Shown here: piece after piece, positions 23,856-31,943 of the stretch | How the letters are laid out: every line of letters starts with the position of its first letter | Position numbering within the stretch: position 1 is the stretch's first letter | Assembly (NCBI RefSeq): GCF_001244545.1 | Contig: NZ_LN852694.1 | Span: forward strand, 62,001 to 126,000 | Length of the DNA stretch: 64,000 bases | Source of the DNA: Candidatus Stoquefichus sp. SB1 | Lineage (GTDB): Bacteria; Bacillota_I; Bacilli_A; Erysipelotrichales; Coprobacillaceae | Reading direction: 5' to 3' | Program-made: the position numbers and the translations under genes | The notes under the pieces: model-generated | The model's input: the letters and a program-made list of their open reading frames with translations, nothing else | The model's database searches: none | Told to the model about the DNA's origin: nothing

Positions 23856-24176
23856 TTATGATATCCAAAAATAATCAATTGCACTTATGATTGTCCCTAA
23901 AACGATAGACATAATCAACATCGGTAAAACCGATTTACGATCTTCTTTAGCAACCATTATGATTGTTGGTAAGGCAAGAGAAAAACCAACAATCCCACCT
24001 TTAAGCCACCATTTTATTCCATATAAATCAACATTCACAATTATAAAAGATAACATAAAGTAAAATAAAAATGCTGATAGAATTGAGTATTTGTCTAATT
24101 TCATTTTAATCATAGGTATAATATCAATGGCTCCAATCAATATTCCTAGCAAAGCAGTTAATAAAATCTTATTCAT
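23856..24176 (-). CDS. Small integral membrane protein
   Basis: A 106-residue protein with four hydrophobic helices (about 4-20, 28-50, 56-75 and 84-103) and short loops. It is alternately acidic and basic at the membrane edges. No named family is recognised. GGAGGACAAA precedes the ATG, and a hairpin terminator follows. It is monocistronic. Confidence 0.65.
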   Translation of the reverse strand: MNKILLTALLGILIGAIDIIPMIKMKLDKYSILSAFLFYFMLSFIIVNVDLYGIKWWLKGGIVGFSLALPTIIMVAKEDRKSVLPMLIMSIVLGTIISAIDYFWIS

Positions 24177-24293
24177 TTTGTCCTCCTCATAATATAAAAT
24201 TTAAGAACAAGTCATATTGAAATGTCCTCATATTATTTGACAAGATAAATTGAAGATTGTGACAAAAACTTTTTTATTATATAATTTGCAAAA

Positions 24294-24309
24294 ATGCAAG
24301 CGTTTAAAT
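24294..24309. promoter_or_regulatory. Candidate cre (CcpA) site
   Basis: ATGCAAGCGTTTAAAT matches the consensus WTGNAARCGNWWWCAW at all but one position. It lies 53 bases before the next start, near the expected promoter. Confidence 0.45.
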
Positions 24310-24361
24310 TTGTTTTCATAAAATAAATATGCTACTGTAATAGTAAGAAAGGGGAATATTT

Positions 24362-24706
24362 ATGGATAAAGAAAAATTAAATAATATTATTTTAAGAACA
24401 CATGAATTAATAGAGGCACCAACTTGTTGTCAGGAATTAAAAGTTGCTGCCCAAAAATGGCTTGATGCTGTTGGAACAGAAAATGAAGAGGCTGAGACAA
24501 AAAAATACTTTTTAGAGTTAGAAGAAGATATTATGCCAATTGATCAACTGATTGCCTTTGCAGATTCAAAAGCCGGAGCAGAGTATTTTGGAGAAGAAAC
24601 TGCCCAAAATATTGCTACGCATGCTAAAGACATCAAGGCTGCTGGAGCAAAGTATTGTGATTGCCCTGCCTGTGCAGCAGTAGAAGCTATTTTGAAGCAG
24701 AAATAA
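24362..24706 (+). CDS. Small conserved protein with CDCPAC motif (often mislabelled Hsp90)
   Basis: A 114-residue protein typical of gut Firmicutes. It has a helical body with EAPTCCQELKVAAQKWLDAV near residues 18-37, a central LEEDIMPIDQLIAFADS, and the C-terminal AKYCDCPACAAVEAIL with three cysteines that could bind metal. Databases often call it an Hsp90-like chaperone without basis; its true role is unknown. A strong terminator follows, and a candidate cre site lies upstream. Confidence 0.8.
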   Translation: MDKEKLNNIILRTHELIEAPTCCQELKVAAQKWLDAVGTENEEAETKKYFLELEEDIMPIDQLIAFADSKAGAEYFGEETAQNIATHAKDIKAAGAKYCDCPACAAVEAILKQK

Positions 24707-24719
24707 TTGATTATGAAAG

Positions 24720-24753
24720 AGACATCATTTTGATTGAAATGGTGTCTTTTTCT
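24720..24753 (+). terminator. Rho-independent terminator
   Basis: AGACATCATTT at 24720-24730 pairs with AAATGGTGTCT at 24737-24747, followed by TTTTTC. Confidence 0.85.
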
Positions 24754-24788
24754 ATGCTGATCAAATCAAAACGATTATGTAATGTTTC

Positions 24789-24817
24789 TTGTACATCATT
24801 ATTTCAAATGATATAAT
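24789..24817 (+). promoter_or_regulatory. Promoter of the Hpt-REC operon
   Basis: -35 TTGTAC at 24789-24794, 17-base spacer, extended -10 TGATATAAT ending at 24817. Confidence 0.7.
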
Positions 24818-24842
24818 AATATAAATACAAGGAGGGGTCATA

Positions 24843-25196
24843 ATGACAATTAAAGAGTGTTATGAAGCAATGGGCGGAGATTATGATGAAATTATTCATT
24901 TATTAATAAATGAACAAAGAATCATGAAATATTTGATTAAATTTACTGAAGATAAATCTATGCAAAATTTAAGTGATGCTTTAGAACAAGGAGATTATGA
25001 ACAGGCTTTTCGAAGTGTTCATACATTAAAAGGTGTCACAATTAATTTAGGAATGAAAAAATTAGCTGATTCTAGTCATTTACTTACTGAAGCATTGAGA
25101 AATAATGAAAAAAATATTGATGATCTTTATCAGAATGTAAAAGCAGATTATGATCAAACAATTCATGCAATTCATCAATTGCTTCATGATGCATAG
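24843..25196 (+). CDS. Stand-alone histidine phosphotransfer (Hpt) protein
   Basis: A 117-residue four-helix Hpt domain. The phospho-accepting residue is His60 in FRSVHTLKGVTINLG, with the family's HxLKG motif. It moves phosphate between a histidine kinase receiver and a response regulator. It starts the operon after AAGGAGGGG and ends 13 bases before the REC-HD-GYP-GGDEF gene, which is the probable partner. There is no histidine kinase in the window. Confidence 0.9.
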   Translation: MTIKECYEAMGGDYDEIIHLLINEQRIMKYLIKFTEDKSMQNLSDALEQGDYEQAFRSVHTLKGVTINLGMKKLADSSHLLTEALRNNEKNIDDLYQNVKADYDQTIHAIHQLLHDA

Positions 25197-25209
25197 CGAG
25201 TGAATTGCG

Positions 25210-27240
25210 ATGGCACATAAAGATAAGATTTTAATTGTAGATGATTCTGATATTAATCGCTCATTGTTAATAGATATTCTTTCTCATCAATATGATATTG
25301 TAGAAGTTGAAAATGGTTTAGAAGCGATTGAGTATATGGGAAAACATATTGAAAGTATTAGTTTGGTTCTTTTAGATATTGTTATGCCTGTCATGGATGG
25401 TTTTGAAGTTTTAACAATTATGAATCATAATCAGTGGATTCAAAGTACACCAGTTATCATGATTACATCAGAAACAGCATCTCAATATATTAATAAAGCT
25501 TATGATTTAGGCGTTACAGATTATATTAATAGACCATTTGATGAATTGACTGTTCAGCGAAGAGTCAATAATACTATAATATTGTATGCAAAACAAAAGA
25601 TGTTAGAGAATATGGTGACTGAACAAATCTTAGAAAAAGAAAAAAACAATCTCCTTATGGTTGAAATTTTAAGTCATATTGTTGAATTTCGTAATGGTGA
25701 AAGTGGATTACATGTATTACGTATTCGTATTATTACTGAATTTTTAATGCAAGAGTTATCACGTTCATCTGATCAATATTCTTTTTCTTCATCTTATATT
25801 TCAAAAGTTGTTAATGCTTCAGCTTTACATGATATTGGAAAAATCATGATCCCAGAGACAATTTTAAATAAGCCTGGAAAATTAACAAAAGAAGAATTTA
25901 AAGTTATTCAGACCCATAGTGCTCTAGGTGCACAAATGCTTGAGAATGTTCCTTATTATCAACAGGAAGATTTGATTCAAATCGCTCATGACATTTGTCG
26001 TTGGCATCATGAACGCTATGATGGTAAAGGATACCCTGATGGACTCATTGGTGATGATATTCCATTTGCTGCACAGGTTGTTGCTTTGGCAGATGTTTAT
26101 GATGCTTTAACGAGTCAGCGTGTATATAAGCCAGCATTTACACATGAAAAAGCTATGGAAATGATAAAAAACGGAGAATGTGGATGCTTTAATCCAGAGT
26201 TACTGGAATGTTTTTATAATAGTGGTGAGAAATTAAGACAAAAACTTGATACCTATTCTTCGCATCAGTTACTTGAGACAGAATCCCAAAATGTGAAAGA
26301 ACAATTACTGAAAAATGCAAGTGTTTCTAATCGAACTTTAGCCTTATTAGAACAAGAACGAACAAAATATAGATTTTTTGCATCAATGTCTGGAGAAATT
26401 CAGTTTGAATATGATATCAATTCAGATATATTATCTTTATCTGAATGGGGTGCAATGCATCTATGTATACCAGAAATTATAGTGAAACCATTTGAGAATT
26501 CTTTAATAAAAAATATTATTCTCAAAGATTCATTAGATAAATTAAAAAATAAAATAGAATTAGCAACATTAGAAAAACCAATTATTGAAATGATGGCTCG
26601 TATGAATATTAAGGGTGAACACCGATGGATGAAGATTTTAGCACGCCCATTATGGTTGGAAGAAACGCATGAAATGATTAATGTCATTGGAAAATGTGTG
26701 GATATTCATGAAGAATATACTAAAATGAATCATTTGGAAATTATTGCGAATCACGATTCATTAACAAAATTATGGAATCATAAAGCTGCAAGAGATCAAA
26801 TTGAATTATTGATGTCAAAAAAGAATAATTCTAAATATGCTTTGGTACTAATAGATTTGGATTATTTTAAAGAAGCTAATGATCATTTTGGGCATATGTT
26901 TGGTGATGATGTTTTAAGGTATGTAGCAAATGAATTGTTAAGAAATGTGAATGATGAAAGTATTGTTTCTAGAGTTGGTGGAGATGAATTTATGCTCTTC
27001 TTTAAATATGATAAAGATATAGAAGGGATTATGCGAAAACTTCATCATGCTATTATTCGTGAATATAAGGGCTATTCAATCGCATTGTGCATGGGAATTG
27101 CTTTATATCCACAAGATGGTGAAGTTTATGATGATATTTATAATCGTGCTGATCAGGCACTTTATGTAGCAAAAAACAATGGACGAAAACAATATCGTTT
27201 CTATGCTCCTTATTTTCATGAAAAGCAGGTGAAGAGTTAA
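25210..27240 (+). CDS. Response regulator with HD-GYP and GGDEF output domains
   Basis: A 676-residue fusion that pairs c-di-GMP breakdown and synthesis. Receiver domain at 5-125, with the acid pair Asp11-Asp12 and phospho-Asp56; the usual KPF Lys is Arg (NRPF at 107-110). HD-GYP at about 150-340, with HD 207-208 and HHERYDGKGYP at 266-276, a full motif. A PAS-like region at 395-510 follows, then GGDEF at 590-594 with DLDYFKEANDHFGH. No I-site is seen before GGDEF. The GYP domain normally hydrolyses c-di-GMP. Phosphate probably comes from the Hpt protein. It overlaps the next gene by one base. Confidence 0.93.
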   Translation: MAHKDKILIVDDSDINRSLLIDILSHQYDIVEVENGLEAIEYMGKHIESISLVLLDIVMPVMDGFEVLTIMNHNQWIQSTPVIMITSETASQYINKAYDLGVTDYINRPFDELTVQRRVNNTIILYAKQKMLENMVTEQILEKEKNNLLMVEILSHIVEFRNGESGLHVLRIRIITEFLMQELSRSSDQYSFSSSYISKVVNASALHDIGKIMIPETILNKPGKLTKEEFKVIQTHSALGAQMLENVPYYQQEDLIQIAHDICRWHHERYDGKGYPDGLIGDDIPFAAQVVALADVYDALTSQRVYKPAFTHEKAMEMIKNGECGCFNPELLECFYNSGEKLRQKLDTYSSHQLLETESQNVKEQLLKNASVSNRTLALLEQERTKYRFFASMSGEIQFEYDINSDILSLSEWGAMHLCIPEIIVKPFENSLIKNIILKDSLDKLKNKIELATLEKPIIEMMARMNIKGEHRWMKILARPLWLEETHEMINVIGKCVDIHEEYTKMNHLEIIANHDSLTKLWNHKAARDQIELLMSKKNNSKYALVLIDLDYFKEANDHFGHMFGDDVLRYVANELLRNVNDESIVSRVGGDEFMLFFKYDKDIEGIMRKLHHAIIREYKGYSIALCMGIALYPQDGEVYDDIYNRADQALYVAKNNGRKQYRFYAPYFHEKQVKS

Positions 27241-27614
27241 TGATGAGATTGAAAAATCATGAACAATTGTTTTTAAGATTGTCTCGTTCTACATTTAGAA
27301 GTCGTTTTCATCTTCAAACTAAAGATTTTGAATATATCAATCAAAAAGGTTTAGAAACAATCCGTCAGCATGCATATGATTTTATTAATAAAAGATTAGC
27401 ACCCAAAACGATAATCAATGATGGAAAACAGACACCAATGAGAGGGCATCCTGTTTTTATTGCCCAGCATGCGACAGCAACTTGCTGTCGCAAATGTCTT
27501 TATAAATGGCATTCTATTCCAATGGGAACGGATTTAAATCAAGAACAAGTTGAGTATATTGTTGATATTATTATGGAATGGATTCAAAGAGAAGAAAGAA
27601 GGTATAAAAATTGA
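27240..27614 (+). CDS. DUF4186 family protein
   Basis: A 124-residue protein matching the DUF4186 pattern: LSRSTFRSRFHL at the start, the PMRGHPVFIAQHATATCCR core with two adjacent cysteines at about 78-81, then CLYKWHSIP. The conserved His, Cys and Arg residues suggest a metal or nucleotide site, though the family has no proven function. Its ATG overlaps the TAA of the response-regulator gene, and its stop overlaps the following ATG by one base, so all are coupled. Confidence 0.82.
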   Translation: MMRLKNHEQLFLRLSRSTFRSRFHLQTKDFEYINQKGLETIRQHAYDFINKRLAPKTIINDGKQTPMRGHPVFIAQHATATCCRKCLYKWHSIPMGTDLNQEQVEYIVDIIMEWIQREERRYKN

Positions 27615-27952
27615 TGAAAGTTATTTATCATATTGACGAAAGAGAAAAGTGGTCATTATGTCTTGGCAATGTTGAAAATATGAAAGCATATTACCGAAGT
27701 CATCATATCCCATATCAAATTGAAGTTTTAGCCAATAGTCTTGCTGTGAAAGATTATGTTAAAGACAGTGCATTGGCTTTGAAACTCAAAGAACTATCAT
27801 GTCAAGGAATACAGTTTGCAGCTTGTCATAATGCTTTGCGAGGACAAAAGATTGCTTTAGAAGATTTGTTGGAAGAAGTTGTCGTTGTTGATGCAGGTGT
27901 TGTAGAGTTAGCCCTGAAACAAAGTCAAGGCTTTGCTTATATTAAACCATAG
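27614..27952 (+). CDS. DsrE/DsrF-like family protein
   Basis: A 112-residue protein with the DsrE fold order: a beta start (KVIYHIDEREKW), IEVLANSLAVKDYVKD, then the segment FAACHNALRG near residue 78, where the cysteine is the equivalent of the active Cys in many DsrE-like proteins, and a C-terminal AGVVELALKQSQGFAYIKP. Members relay sulfur or persulfide. The TGA of DUF4186 overlaps its ATG, so it is translated from the same message. Role in this operon unclear. Confidence 0.75.
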   Translation: MKVIYHIDEREKWSLCLGNVENMKAYYRSHHIPYQIEVLANSLAVKDYVKDSALALKLKELSCQGIQFAACHNALRGQKIALEDLLEEVVVVDAGVVELALKQSQGFAYIKP

Positions 27953-27965
27953 GGAGTGTTTGAAA

Positions 27966-28358
27966 ATGAATGAAGAAAGAGGTTTTGCATATTGTGGATT
28001 GGCTTGCTGTCTTTGTCGTGAGGCAAAGGATTGTCCTGGATGTCGACAAGAGGGATGTCATGATAAAGAATGGTGCCAATGTTTTCAATGCTGTCAAAAA
28101 CAAAATTTAAAAGGATGTTGGGAATGTCAGGATTTCCCTTGTGATAATCATATGTTAAATAAGTTAAGAGTCAGAACATTTGCTAAATTTATTGGTATAT
28201 ATGGAGAAGAAAAGTTGTTGGAATGTTTAAAAAGAAATGAAGAAAATGGGGTTGTTTATCATTATCAGGGTAGTCATATGGGTGAATATGATCAATTTGA
28301 GACAGAGGAAGAAATTATGGATTTGATAATGCATGGGGTAAAGGAATATCAGTCATGA
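27966..28358 (+). CDS. DUF3795 Cys-rich protein
   Basis: A 130-residue protein with cysteines packed in the first 60 residues (CGLACCLC, CPGCRQEGC, CQCFQCC, CWEC, FPC), the pattern of DUF3795, presumed to bind zinc or an iron-sulfur cluster. The second half is helical. GGAG at 27953-27956 precedes the ATG at 27966. It is inside the same operon, 13 bases after the DsrE-like stop and 4 bases overlapping the next gene. Confidence 0.78.
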   Translation: MNEERGFAYCGLACCLCREAKDCPGCRQEGCHDKEWCQCFQCCQKQNLKGCWECQDFPCDNHMLNKLRVRTFAKFIGIYGEEKLLECLKRNEENGVVYHYQGSHMGEYDQFETEEEIMDLIMHGVKEYQS

Positions 28359-29419
28359 TTGATTTTATGGATTTTAATTATATCAAGGCAATTGAATTAT
28401 CCCATGATCTGCAGTCAGATATTTCAGAATTATTTGATATCAATCATAAAACAACAACGAAACAACATGTTTTATCCGTTGCTCAAACAAGTCGAAAATT
28501 AGCACAACGATTCAACCTAGATGAGAATCTCTGCTATCAAAGTGCATTATTACATGATATTAGTGCTATTATAAAGAGCGATGATATGAAGAAATTAGCC
28601 CTAAAAAATGGTTATATACTAGATAAAGCAGAAGAAAAATATCCTTTCTTGCTTCACCAAATAGTATCAATTTGGATAGCACAAGATATATTTCAGATAC
28701 AAGATGAACGTATCTTAAATGCGATTGCATGTCATACAACATTAAAAGCAAACCCATCTTTGTATGATATGGTTTTGTTTTTAGCTGATAAAATTTCTTG
28801 GGATCAGAAAGGAATTCCACCTTATTTACCTCAAATTGGAAAAGCACTTGAAATATCATTGGAAAAAGCATGTTATGAATATATTCGTTATCTTTTTGAA
28901 AATCATCAGTTGCTTTTTCCTCATCGAAAAATGAAAGAAGCACGTGATTTCTTTTATCAAAAATATCTACCTATTACATTTCGATGTTGGCATCAGGATG
29001 ATGGAGAATTGTTTTATAAACATTCACATTCTGATGAACTTTATCAATATATGAATGATGATTTTCCCAAAACTTTAGAAGAATGTGAAAAAACAGTAAA
29101 GATATTGAGTCAATCAAATGATGAAGCAAAAGTTATTTTGTTAGATGAAGAAATGATTGGATGTATAGCTGGTTTTTATGAAAGTGATAATAAGGTTAAG
29201 TTAGCATATTGGTTAGATGTCCAGTATTGGAATCAAGGGATTATGAGTCTTGTTCTTGAAAAATTCATACAATGGTTATTTGTTGAAAAGAATGTTCAAT
29301 ATATTTATGCAAAACCGTTTCAAGATAATATAGCTTCAAAGCGTTTGCTTGAAAAATCACACTTTCAAAAATATATTTGTCATGATCAAACCATACTCTA
29401 CATGAGAAAGAAAGATTAA
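28355..29419 (+). CDS. HD-domain (YqeK-like) hydrolase fused to a GNAT acetyltransferase
   Basis: A 354-residue fusion. Residues 30-200 hold an HD phosphohydrolase of the YqeK type: QHVLSVAQTSRKLA, SALLHDISA with the HD dyad, then HQIVSIWIA, ACHTTLKA and LFLADKIS. YqeK enzymes cleave diadenosine tetraphosphate. Residues 205-354 form a GNAT unit (MIGCIAGFYESD, WLDVQYWNQGIMSLVLEKF, SKRLLEKSHFQKY). This order is not the common two-protein arrangement. It closes the Hpt-led operon and is followed by a terminator. Which acyl acceptor it has is unknown. Confidence 0.82.
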   Translation: MIDFMDFNYIKAIELSHDLQSDISELFDINHKTTTKQHVLSVAQTSRKLAQRFNLDENLCYQSALLHDISAIIKSDDMKKLALKNGYILDKAEEKYPFLLHQIVSIWIAQDIFQIQDERILNAIACHTTLKANPSLYDMVLFLADKISWDQKGIPPYLPQIGKALEISLEKACYEYIRYLFENHQLLFPHRKMKEARDFFYQKYLPITFRCWHQDDGELFYKHSHSDELYQYMNDDFPKTLEECEKTVKILSQSNDEAKVILLDEEMIGCIAGFYESDNKVKLAYWLDVQYWNQGIMSLVLEKFIQWLFVEKNVQYIYAKPFQDNIASKRLLEKSHFQKYICHDQTILYMRKKD

Positions 29420-29437
29420 ATGTCTTTCTTTTTTTAT
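29409..29437 (+). terminator. Terminator overlapping the HD-GNAT stop codon
   Basis: AGAAAGA at 29409-29415 pairs with TCTTTCT at 29423-29429, followed by T-rich DNA. The stop codon lies in the loop. Confidence 0.75.
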
Positions 29438-29509
29438 CTTGAACACGCTTTTTATTTTTCTTCAATCATAAAAATGATATGATATAAGAGAAATAGGAGG
29501 TATAGAGTT

Positions 29510-31018
29510 ATGAGAGGAATTTATTCGTCTGTTACAGATATTCGTCGAAAAATTTTTACTGAAATTGCACGTATGGCATATAACGGGGATTATTCAAATA
29601 TAGAAGAATTGCCATACAAAATTATCCCAGGAGAAGTAGCAACTTATCGTGAAAGTATTTTCCTAGAAAGAGCAATTGTTGGAGAAAGATTACGTTTGGC
29701 AATGGGACTGCCATTACGCCCAATTGATCAGCATGCTCCACTACCTACTGGTATTAGTAATAGTATTATTGCTGAAAAATACTATGAACCACCACTTATT
29801 AATATTATTAAGTTTGCTTGTCATGCATGTCCAGATAATGTTGTAAAAGTAACTGATGCATGTCAAGGATGTTTAGCACATCCTTGTAAAGAAGTGTGTC
29901 CAAAAGATGCTATAAGTATTGTTGATGGACGTAGCGTTATTGATCAAGAAAAGTGTATCAAATGTGGATTATGTATTAAAAATTGTCCTTATGGAGCAAT
30001 TATGAAAATGGAAAGACCATGTGCAAAAGCATGTGGTATGGATGCTATTCGTACTGATGAGAATGGACATGCAGATATAGATTATGATAAATGTGTGTCT
30101 TGTGGAATGTGTCTGGTGAATTGTCCATTTGGTGCAATTAGTGATAAAGGACAAATCTTTCAATTGATTACTGCAATGAAGCAGGGATATAAAGTTTATG
30201 CAGCTGTAGCACCGGCTTTTGTAGGACAATTAGGACCAAAAGTCACACCTGAAAAATTAAAGGGTGCGATGAAGGCATTAGGATTTGAAGATACAGTTGA
30301 AGTGGCTATTGGCGCTGATTTATGTACAGTTGAAGAAGCTGAAGATTTTTTAAGTAAAGTTCCAAAAGAACAACCGTTTATGGGAACGTCATGTTGTCCG
30401 GCCTGGTCAGTGATGGCTAAAAAATTGTTTCCAGAATTTAAACCTTATATTTCTATGGCGCTAACACCAATGGTTTTAACTGCTCGTATGATTAAAAAAG
30501 ATCATCCAGACTGTAAAGTTGTTTTTGTAGGACCATGTGCAGCTAAAAAGCTAGAAGCTTCTCGTAAATCAGTTCGTAGTGATGTTGATTTTGTTTTAAC
30601 TTTTGAAGAAATTATGGGTATGTTTGAAGCAAAAGATATTCATTTTGAAGATTTAACAGAGGAAGAAGAATTGGGTGAAGCAACAGCTGATGGACGTGGT
30701 TTTGCAGTCAGTGGAGGAGTCGCTCAGGCAGTTGTGAATTGTATCCATAAGACACATCCTGATGTTGAAGTGAAGGTACATGCTGAAGAAAGTCTACGTA
30801 ATTGCCGCAAGATGTTACAGGATGCTAAAAAAGGTGTTTATGATGGTTATCTGTTAGAAGGTATGGCATGTCCTGGAGGATGTATTGCAGGCGCAGGGAC
30901 ATTACAATCAATTGTTCGTGCAAAAGGTGCAGTCAATAAGTTTAAGGCAAGTTCAAAAAAGAAAGTGTCTTCTGAAAGTGAATATGTTGAACGCTTAGAA
31001 GAACTAGTTGAGGAATAA
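29510..31018 (+). CDS. [FeFe] hydrogenase, monomeric, group B-like
   Basis: A 502-residue iron-only hydrogenase. The H-cluster signatures are complete: TSCCPAW at 293-299, GPCAAKKLE at 341-349, and EGMACPGGC at 449-457. Upstream are ferredoxin-like cluster sites, CIKCGLCIKNCP at 149-160 and CVSCGMCLVNCP at 195-206, plus a looser Cys set at 104-130. GPC rather than MPC in the second signature is typical of group B enzymes. It makes or uses H2 with ferredoxin as electron carrier. The HydEFG maturases are not in this window. RBS AGGAGG. It is probably expressed with the VOC gene. Confidence 0.92.
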   Translation: MRGIYSSVTDIRRKIFTEIARMAYNGDYSNIEELPYKIIPGEVATYRESIFLERAIVGERLRLAMGLPLRPIDQHAPLPTGISNSIIAEKYYEPPLINIIKFACHACPDNVVKVTDACQGCLAHPCKEVCPKDAISIVDGRSVIDQEKCIKCGLCIKNCPYGAIMKMERPCAKACGMDAIRTDENGHADIDYDKCVSCGMCLVNCPFGAISDKGQIFQLITAMKQGYKVYAAVAPAFVGQLGPKVTPEKLKGAMKALGFEDTVEVAIGADLCTVEEAEDFLSKVPKEQPFMGTSCCPAWSVMAKKLFPEFKPYISMALTPMVLTARMIKKDHPDCKVVFVGPCAAKKLEASRKSVRSDVDFVLTFEEIMGMFEAKDIHFEDLTEEEELGEATADGRGFAVSGGVAQAVVNCIHKTHPDVEVKVHAEESLRNCRKMLQDAKKGVYDGYLLEGMACPGGCIAGAGTLQSIVRAKGAVNKFKASSKKKVSSESEYVERLEELVEE

Positions 31019-31024
31019 ATATTG

Positions 31025-31471
31025 ATGAAACTCGGATGTACGTATATATGTGTGACAGATATGGAAAAATCATTAGATTTTTATCAGAAATTATTACAAC
31101 AAGAACCCACATATCAAAATGAAAATCGTTGGGCACAATTTGATATTGGGAATGTATTCGCATTATATAATGCTCAGTATGATCTAGATAAAATGAATTC
31201 TTCTAAAGATGTTTTACAATGTTATAATGATGCTTATCAGAAATATTTTCAACTTCCAAAACATATAACAAATACAAATATTGTTTTGAATTTTGAAGTT
31301 GATGATTTAAAAAAGGAATATACAAGAGTAAAAGCTTTAAATATAGGTCAAGTTTCACCATTGTTTTATGTAAATATAGCTGCTCCATATTGGTATTTTA
31401 CAATTCAAGATCCAGATGGAAATGAATTAGAGATAACAGGAGGATATGATGATAAAAGTGATTATAGATAG
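31025..31471 (+). CDS. VOC (glyoxalase/dioxygenase-fold) protein
   Basis: A 148-residue protein with two beta-alpha-beta-beta-beta units: LGCTYICVTDMEKSLDFYQKLL at 3-24, and a C-terminal WYFTIQDPDGNELEITGG near 123-140. Glyoxalase-like metal ligands are only partly visible (Glu at the end). It could be a dioxygenase, lyase or antibiotic-binding protein; no substrate can be named. Its ATG is six bases after the hydrogenase stop, and its 3' end overlaps the next gene. Confidence 0.8.
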   Translation: MKLGCTYICVTDMEKSLDFYQKLLQQEPTYQNENRWAQFDIGNVFALYNAQYDLDKMNSSKDVLQCYNDAYQKYFQLPKHITNTNIVLNFEVDDLKKEYTRVKALNIGQVSPLFYVNIAAPYWYFTIQDPDGNELEITGGYDDKSDYR

Positions 31472-31778
31472 ACCATTAGGTAGTTACCATCCTCAATATC
31501 CAGATCTTTATTATCCAGTTAATTATGGATATATTGAAGGTGTGATTGCAGGCGATGGGGAAGAACAAGATGCTTATGTTTTAGGGGTTAATGAACCAGT
31601 CAGTGAATTTATAGGCGAACTCTATGCCATTGTACATAGACAAGATGATGTTGAGGATAAATGGATAGTTGTTCCACCTAAAAGTCATTATAATATTGAA
31701 GAGATTGAACAAGCCATTTCATTTTGTGAACAATACTTTTCGCATGAAATAGAAATCATTCATTCTCATGAATTTTAA
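31449..31778 (+). CDS. Short inorganic-pyrophosphatase-like protein
   Basis: A 109-residue protein with family I pyrophosphatase features: DRPLGSYHPQYP, YYPVNYGYIEG, then GDGEEQDAYVLG, where the first and last Asp could take the place of the DxxxD metal ligands. It is far shorter than the usual 160-180 residues, missing part of the barrel, so activity is uncertain. AGGAGG at 31438-31443 supports the ATG at 31449. The gene overlaps the VOC gene end by 23 bases. It may act on another phosphoanhydride. Confidence 0.7.
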   Translation: MIKVIIDRPLGSYHPQYPDLYYPVNYGYIEGVIAGDGEEQDAYVLGVNEPVSEFIGELYAIVHRQDDVEDKWIVVPPKSHYNIEEIEQAISFCEQYFSHEIEIIHSHEF

Positions 31779-31840
31779 TTATTGATAAAAAGAATATAGA
31801 AAAGTCATAAAATCAATGAGGATATGAAAAGAATAAATAG

Positions 31841-31873
31841 TGGTAGTTTCATCAAAAATGTAACTACCATTTT
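31841..31873 (+). terminator. Rho-independent terminator
   Basis: TGGTAGTT at 31841-31848 pairs with AACTACCA at 31862-31869, followed by TTTTC. Confidence 0.75.
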
Positions 31874-31890
31874 CAATTTATCGAAAAAAG

Positions 31891-31920
31891 TTTACGAAAC
31901 ATCTCAAAGAGTTGTATAAT
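31891..31920 (+). promoter_or_regulatory. Promoter of the first MATE gene
   Basis: -35 TTTACG at 31891-31896, 18-base spacer, -10 TATAAT at 31915-31920. Confidence 0.7.
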
Positions 31921-31943
31921 GCAAAACATAGGGGGAATGTTGC

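Noticed and set aside
24362-24706. Hsp90 chaperone label
   Set aside because: The 114-residue protein has no GHKL ATPase motif or Hsp90 domain; the label in databases appears to be an error.
29969-30229. Reverse-strand open frame within the hydrogenase gene
   Set aside because: A shadow of the real gene: it has no ribosome site, and the forward frame carries all H-cluster motifs.
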